Assembly (NCBI GenBank): GCA_947372575.1
Contig: CANBUF010000028.1
Coordinates: 1 to 11,280, forward strand
Direction of reading: 5' to 3'
Source of the DNA: Alcaligenaceae bacterium
GTDB taxonomy: Bacteria; Pseudomonadota; Gammaproteobacteria; Burkholderiales; Burkholderiaceae
Length of the DNA: 11,280 bases
The notes beneath the pieces are model-generated. The model made no database searches and was not told where the DNA came from. It saw nothing but the letters and a program-made list of their open reading frames with translations. The translations under genes and the position numbers were made by a program. Positions 7,769-11,280 of this stretch are shown in pieces; within the stretch, counting starts at the first letter, position 1; each line of letters opens with the position of its first letter.

Positions 7769-7932
7769 ATGGAAGTTCAGTACATAGTGTTTTGACTGGT
7801 AGTAAGTAATTCTAGTAATTACCCCAGTTATTTCGCTAAGAGATCATTCTCCTGAACTTGCCCCAGTTGTCTCCTCCACCCTCCTCTTTTGGTGGATTTA
7901 GCCCAAGTCTGCAAAGACTTGGGCTTTTTTTT
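7769..7932 (+). ncRNA. Candidate small RNA or attenuated leader, about 160 nt
   Basis: The span between a plausible promoter (7734-7762) and a perfect terminator (7900-7932) folds by eye into three elements. (1) TGACTGG (7793-7799) pairs with CCAGTTA (7824-7830, one G-U), and inside it GTAATT (7806-7811) pairs with AATTAC (7817-7822). (2) TCCACC (7875-7880) pairs with GGTGGA (7891-7896), closing a 10-nt loop, CTCCTCTTTT, that exposes CUCCUC, complementary to Shine-Dalgarno sequences; another CTCCTCC lies just 5' at 7871-7877. (3) The terminator hairpin with its U-tract, also a typical Hfq-binding end. No long ORF is present. It could be an independent trans-acting sRNA, or the terminated leader of the polysaccharide-precursor genes starting 138 nt downstream. 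I do not recognise it as 6S or another named RNA. Confidence 0.5.
7900..7932 (+). terminator. Strong Rho-independent terminator
   Basis: AGCCCAAGTCT (7900-7910) and AGACTTGGGCT (7915-7925) form a perfect 11-bp stem with a GCAA tetraloop, followed by an uninterrupted run of Ts to 7932. It reads on the + strand and ends the candidate intergenic RNA, 138 nt before the TviB-type gene starts. Confidence 0.93.
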
Positions 7933-8060
7933 GGCTTTTTTACTTGGTCGCGCGTGACCCAGGGTACGAGCCATTAAAATACTGACTGTGACTTAGAGGG
8001 GATTGGATTCAGGCCATAATCCAGTTCTAACCATCATTAGGCGTTGAGAGTCAGCGCGAC
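7933..8060. other. Intergenic stretch upstream of the dehydrogenase, with a small inverted repeat
   Basis: I see no ORF or RNA gene here. TGGATT (8004-8009) and AATCCA (8018-8023) form a 6-bp inverted repeat with an 8-nt centre (CAGGCCAT). It could be an operator or leader hairpin, or chance. TAAAAT at 7976-7981 is a possible -10 element without a convincing -35, so the promoter for the downstream pair is not identified. Confidence 0.3.
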
Positions 8061-8073
8061 GGAGATTGTTTTG
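8061..8073 (+). promoter_or_regulatory. Ribosome-binding site fixing a TTG start
   Basis: GGAG at 8061-8064 lies 6 nt before TTG 8071. The first in-frame start-like codon, TTG 8044, has no comparable site, and starting at 8071 gives the N-terminus [12 protein letters not shown], the usual distance to the Rossmann motif in this family. Confidence 0.7.
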
Positions 8074-9345
8074 CAAATTGAGGATGTCAAGATAGCAGTG
8101 ATAGGCCTGGGGTACGTTGGCCTGCCTCTGGCGGCTGAGTTCGGCAAAAAAAGATCTGTCATTGGATTTGATATCAATCAGGTTCGTATTGACGCCTTAA
8201 AAAAAGGTCATGACCACACGCTTGAGGTGGATGATGCAGAGTTGGCAACAGCACGGAGTTTACGTTTCACCACCGAGTTGAGTGAGCTCAAAGAGGCTAA
8301 TTTTTTTATTGTCACGGTCCCAACGCCGATTGATCAGTTCAATCGGCCTGATCTGACCCCCCTGATCCGCGCAAGCGAAACAATTGGGAAGGTCCTCAAG
8401 CCTGGTGACATCGTGGTCTATGAGTCAACGGTCTATCCTGGGGCCACAGAAGAAGATTGTGTGCCCGTGCTCGAAAGACTGTCTGGTCTGAAATTCAATC
8501 AGGATTTTTTTGCTGGCTACAGCCCAGAGCGGATTAATCCAGGCGATAAAGCACATCGCGTAAGCACAATAAAAAAAGTGACCTCTGGCTCGACGCCAGA
8601 GATCGCTATTTTGGTGGATCAGGTCTACAAGCAGATTATTGTCGCCGGTACGCACCTCGCGCCGAGCATTCGTGTCGCTGAGGCCGCCAAGGTCATCGAA
8701 AATACACAGCGCGATGTGAATATCGCCCTGATCAATGAACTCGCACTGATTTTTAACAAGCTGGGTATTGATACCGAGGCCGTTCTCCAGGCCGCCGGCA
8801 CCAAATGGAATTTCTTGCCTTTCAGGCCAGGTCTGGTTGGAGGGCATTGCATCGGTGTGGATCCTTATTACCTGACCCACAAAGCCCAATCCATTGGTTA
8901 TCACCCCGAAGTCATTCTGGCGGGGCGTAGACTCAATGATTCGATGGGCTCTTACGTGGTCACTCAGTTAATTAAGACAATGACCTGCCGAGGCATCCAG
9001 GTAAAAGGCGCGCGTGTTTTGGTGATGGGCTTGACCTTCAAGGAAAACTGCCCTGACCTGCGCAACACGCGTGTGGTGGATATCGTGCAGGAGCTGCATG
9101 AGTACAACGTGGCCGTTGATGTCTATGACCCCTGGGTCGAAAGTAAAGAAGCACAGCATGAATATGGAATTACGCCTGTGACGGACCTGTCAGACGGTGT
9201 ATATGACGCAGTAATTCTGGCAGTGGCGCATAATGAAATTGCGGCAATGGGCGCGACGCGTATTCACGCGCTCTGCAAGCCTGAGCATGTTGTATATGAC
9301 CTGAAATATGTTTTCCCCGCCGATCAAACCGATTTGCGGCTGTAA
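8071..9345 (+). CDS. tviB: UDP-N-acetyl-hexosamine 6-dehydrogenase, TviB/WbpO type
   Basis: 424 residues from TTG 8071. The product is an NAD-dependent nucleotide-sugar dehydrogenase of the UDP-glucose/UDP-ManNAc dehydrogenase superfamily, oxidising C6 of a UDP-N-acetylhexosamine to the uronic acid. Motifs in order: [14 protein letters not shown] (G12-x-G14-x-x-G17, NAD binding), [46 protein letters not shown], and [20 protein letters not shown] with the catalytic cysteine at C260. The C-terminal domain has [17 protein letters not shown]. Length and the [11 protein letters not shown] form match TviB (Vi antigen) and WbpO rather than shorter or longer UDP-glucose dehydrogenases. The next gene, 23 nt downstream, is a WbpP/TviC-type epimerase, so the likely substrate is UDP-GalNAc (product UDP-GalNAcA) or UDP-GlcNAc. 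Which sugar is oxidised in vivo is inferred. Confidence 0.9.
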   Translation: MQIEDVKIAVIGLGYVGLPLAAEFGKKRSVIGFDINQVRIDALKKGHDHTLEVDDAELATARSLRFTTELSELKEANFFIVTVPTPIDQFNRPDLTPLIRASETIGKVLKPGDIVVYESTVYPGATEEDCVPVLERLSGLKFNQDFFAGYSPERINPGDKAHRVSTIKKVTSGSTPEIAILVDQVYKQIIVAGTHLAPSIRVAEAAKVIENTQRDVNIALINELALIFNKLGIDTEAVLQAAGTKWNFLPFRPGLVGGHCIGVDPYYLTHKAQSIGYHPEVILAGRRLNDSMGSYVVTQLIKTMTCRGIQVKGARVLVMGLTFKENCPDLRNTRVVDIVQELHEYNVAVDVYDPWVESKEAQHEYGITPVTDLSDGVYDAVILAVAHNEIAAMGATRIHALCKPEHVVYDLKYVFPADQTDLRL

Positions 9346-9368
9346 CAAACGTAAAAAGTGAGCCGACC

Positions 9369-10394
9369 ATGACCAATCGCTACGAGCAGGTTCAAAAAGA
9401 GTTGCGCGCCACACCGCGTGCGTGGCTCGTGACAGGCTGTGCGGGCTTTATTGGATCGAATCTCATTGAGACCCTGCTCGACCTGGATCAGACTGTGGTT
9501 GGGCTGGATAACTTTTCTACGGGCTATCAACACAACCTCGATGAAGTACAGGTGACGGTTGCACCGGAACAGTGGGCCAGGTTCACGTTTATCGAGGGCG
9601 ATATTCGTGATCCGGCTGTGTGCGCGCACGCAGCGACCGGGGTGGATTTTGTCTTGCATCAGGCGGCACTGGGTTCGGTGCCGCGCTCGATCAAGGATCC
9701 GGTGACGACCAATGCGGTCAATATTTCAGGATTTCTGAATATGCTGGTGGCTGCGCGCGATGCGCAGGTTGCCTCCTTTGTGTATGCCGCCTCGAGTTCA
9801 ACTTATGGCGACCACCCGGATTTGCCAAAGGTTGAAGACAAAATTGGCAAACCTTTGTCGCCCTATGCCGTTACAAAATACGTCAATGAACTGTATGCCG
9901 ATGTTTTTGCGCGAAGCTACGGTTTTGGCAGCGTGGGTCTGCGCTATTTCAACGTGTTTGGTAAACGTCAGGATCCAGATGGTGCCTACGCTGCGGTGAT
10001 TCCAAAGTGGATTGCGGCGATGATTCGTGGTGATGAGGTCGTAGTCAATGGCGATGGTGAGACCAGCCGTGATTTTTGTTTTGTTGAAAATGCCGTGCAG
10101 GCAAATATTCTGGCCGCGATGGCACATCCTGATGGGATGAATCAGGTCTACAACGTTGCGGTGAGCGACCGAACAAGCCTCAATGACTTGTTCGCACACC
10201 TCGCCTCGACGCTTGGTCAACATGGCGTGCAGTACGACATGACACCGGTATATCGGGATTTTAGGGAAGGGGATGTGCGCCATTCACAGGCCGACATCAG
10301 CAAAGCCAAAAAACTGCTGGGCTATGAGCCCTTGCATAACATTCTGCAAGGGCTTGAGGTCGCAATGCCCTGGTACACGCAGTTTTTACGCTAG
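9369..10394 (+). CDS. wbpP: UDP-N-acetylglucosamine C4-epimerase, WbpP/TviC type
   Basis: 341 residues, the length I recall for Pseudomonas WbpP, with near-continuous resemblance to it. The product is an extended short-chain dehydrogenase/reductase with tightly bound NAD that interconverts UDP-GlcNAc and UDP-GalNAc. Visible are the Rossmann motif [11 protein letters not shown] (about 21-31), the catalytic SSS (142-144), Y166 and K170 (YAVTK), [30 protein letters not shown], and [15 protein letters not shown]. Residue 306 is serine, the position reported in WbpP to permit bulky N-acetylated substrates, where a tyrosine would favour non-acetylated UDP-Glc/Gal. ATG 9369 follows GTGAG at about 7 nt. 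It is probably co-transcribed with the dehydrogenase upstream. No glycosyltransferase follows; the next gene is convergent pgi. Confidence 0.93.
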   Translation: MTNRYEQVQKELRATPRAWLVTGCAGFIGSNLIETLLDLDQTVVGLDNFSTGYQHNLDEVQVTVAPEQWARFTFIEGDIRDPAVCAHAATGVDFVLHQAALGSVPRSIKDPVTTNAVNISGFLNMLVAARDAQVASFVYAASSSTYGDHPDLPKVEDKIGKPLSPYAVTKYVNELYADVFARSYGFGSVGLRYFNVFGKRQDPDGAYAAVIPKWIAAMIRGDEVVVNGDGETSRDFCFVENAVQANILAAMAHPDGMNQVYNVAVSDRTSLNDLFAHLASTLGQHGVQYDMTPVYRDFREGDVRHSQADISKAKKLLGYEPLHNILQGLEVAMPWYTQFLR

Positions 10395-10399
10395 TTTTA

Positions 10400-10429
10400 C
10401 GCGAGCGCGTCGTGCTTTAGCCGCTCGCG
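10400..10429. other. GC-rich hairpin between convergent genes
   Basis: CGCGAGCG (10400-10407) and CGCTCGCG (10422-10429) form a perfect 8-bp stem with a 14-nt loop, just after the epimerase stop and overlapping the last codons of pgi. Neither strand has a T-tract after it, so it is not a standard intrinsic terminator. It may still slow polymerase or protect 3' ends in both directions. Confidence 0.4.
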
Positions 10430-11280
10430 AGTTTGCGCACCCAGTGTGCAGTTGAGGGATCGTACGGGCTGACATCCGGATCGCTGCCGAGCGCATCGAG
10501 ACGACGCTCAATGTCGCCTGCAAGCCTTTTGCCATACTCAACACCCCATTGATCAAACGGATTCAGGCCCCAGAGCACGCCCTCTACAAACACCTTGTGC
10601 TCGTAGAGTGCCAGCAGTGAGCCGAGATGTTTTGCACTGAGTTGAGGCAAGACGATCAGCGTTGACGGTCTGCCGCCAGGATGCACACGGTGCTTGGCGA
10701 GCGTCGATGCCCGTGCGGCATCGGGTTCGGTCTTGAGCACTTCGGCCAGGGCCTGTTCGTAGGATTTTCCCTTCAGTAAGGCTGCACGTTGCGCCAGGCA
10801 GTTCGCGACGAGCAAGCGATGGTGGCGTGTGTGTCGATGATCCGGCTTTGCACAGACGATAAAGTCTACGGGCGCACCCTTGCCATCCTGATGGAGCCAC
10901 TGAAAAAACGTGTGCTGGCTGTCGGTGCCTGGCATGCCCCAGACTGCGGGGCTGGAGGGGACATCAAGGGTCTCGCCATCCTTCTGGGTGGACTTGCCCA
11001 GTGATTCCATTTCGAGCTGCTGTAGCCATGGCACGAGGTTGTACAGTCTCGCGTCATACGGGCATAACGCGAACGAGGCATACCCCAGCACGCTGCAATT
11101 GACGACGCCGCTCAAGGCCATCTGAACGGGAGCATTTTCTTCGACTGGCGCATTTAAAAAATGCTGATCCATCGCTTCGGCACCCGCGAGCAGGTCGTTG
11201 AGTGCTTCTTGACCGAGACCCAGGGCAATGGGTAGTCCGATCGAAGACCAGATTGAGTAGCGACCGCCTACCCAATCCCA
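10417..11280 (-). CDS. pgi: Glucose-6-phosphate isomerase, C-terminal part (5' end outside window)
   Basis: The frame is open from the window edge to TAA at 10417-10419, giving 287 residues. Pgi interconverts glucose-6-phosphate and fructose-6-phosphate in the cytoplasm. Both family signatures are present: DWVGGRYSIWSSIGLPI, beginning at the second visible residue, and GLNPFDQWGVEYGKRLA near the end, with the catalytic lysine at codon 10528-10530. GTDSQHTFFQWLHQ and the following His-rich KPDHRHTRHH segment match the active-site region. Oddity: the segment reads VWGMPGTDSQH, whereas the best-studied enzymes have WGEPGTNGQH, whose glutamate is the catalytic base; the Met codon is 10933-10935. 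This may be a lineage variation or a change in activity. The gene is convergent with the epimerase, with 22 nt between stop codons. In context Pgi supplies fructose-6-phosphate, the precursor of UDP-GlcNAc. Confidence 0.95.
   Translation of the reverse strand, partial: WDWVGGRYSIWSSIGLPIALGLGQEALNDLLAGAEAMDQHFLNAPVEENAPVQMALSGVVNCSVLGYASFALCPYDARLYNLVPWLQQLEMESLGKSTQKDGETLDVPSSPAVWGMPGTDSQHTFFQWLHQDGKGAPVDFIVCAKPDHRHTRHHRLLVANCLAQRAALLKGKSYEQALAEVLKTEPDAARASTLAKHRVHPGGRPSTLIVLPQLSAKHLGSLLALYEHKVFVEGVLWGLNPFDQWGVEYGKRLAGDIERRLDALGSDPDVSPYDPSTAHWVRKLASG

Noticed and set aside
7856..7908. ACTTG (7856-7860) as an anti-terminator arm for CAAGT (7904-7908) in the strong terminator
   Set aside because: Only 5 bp against an 11-bp perfect stem; it could not compete, so a classic attenuator switch is not supported.
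7769..7932. 6S RNA as the identity of the intergenic transcript
   Set aside because: The ends do not pair into the long closing stem with a central bubble that defines 6S RNA, and the CUCCUC loop and strong local terminator do not fit it.
9798..10283. A 161-codon open frame antisense to the epimerase gene, and a similar one at 8425-8904 antisense to the dehydrogenase
   Set aside because: Both overlap strongly conserved coding sequence and show no domain pattern or ribosome-binding site.
1..11280. CRISPR arrays, insertion sequences, tRNA or rRNA genes, toxin-antitoxin or phage-defence genes
   Set aside because: No repeat-spacer periodicity, transposase motifs, cloverleaf or defence-type domains were seen on either strand; apart from the 7634-8070 gap the window is packed with housekeeping and nucleotide-sugar genes.

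Overview
The window reads as ordinary chromosome from a betaproteobacterium, most likely Burkholderiales in or near Alcaligenaceae. This is inferred from protein style (bacterial-type Coq7, GcvH-GcvP order, WbpP-like epimerase) and moderately high GC; no rRNA or other phylogenetic marker is present. Protein families were recognised from remembered motifs, not by a database search.

Layout. (1) Positions 1-3133, + strand: the last 32 codons of gcvH followed by a complete gcvP, the end of a glycine-cleavage operon. (2) Positions 3137-6829, - strand: four closely spaced genes, transcribed osmC-like > thyA > dfr (folA) > a long DUF945 (YdgA-like) gene whose last ~130 residues look like a fused YbjN-type domain. 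thyA and dfr form the linked dTMP/tetrahydrofolate module, and the glycine-cleavage genes on the other strand supply the same one-carbon folate pool. (3) Positions 6830-6946: divergent promoter region. (4) Positions 6947-7633, + strand: coq7 (ubiquinone biosynthesis), with a possible weak terminator after it. (5) Positions 7634-8070: a 437-base gap without a convincing protein gene. It holds a self-contained candidate transcription unit: a sigma70-like promoter, about 160 nt of structured RNA with CUCCUC motifs, and a perfect 11-bp intrinsic terminator. (6) Positions 8071-10394, + strand: a UDP-N-acetylhexosamine dehydrogenase (TviB/WbpO type) and a UDP-GlcNAc C4-epimerase (TviC/WbpP type), which together would convert UDP-GlcNAc to UDP-GalNAcA for a surface polysaccharide. 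(7) Positions 10417-11280, - strand: the C-terminal 287 codons of pgi, convergent with the epimerase and running off the window.

The points most worth a second look are the candidate small RNA or attenuator at about 7734-7932, the DUF945-YbjN fusion, a methionine in Pgi where well-studied enzymes have the catalytic glutamate, and short tandem duplications that straddle stop codons, clearest at gcvH/gcvP. No mobile element, CRISPR array, tRNA or rRNA was seen.
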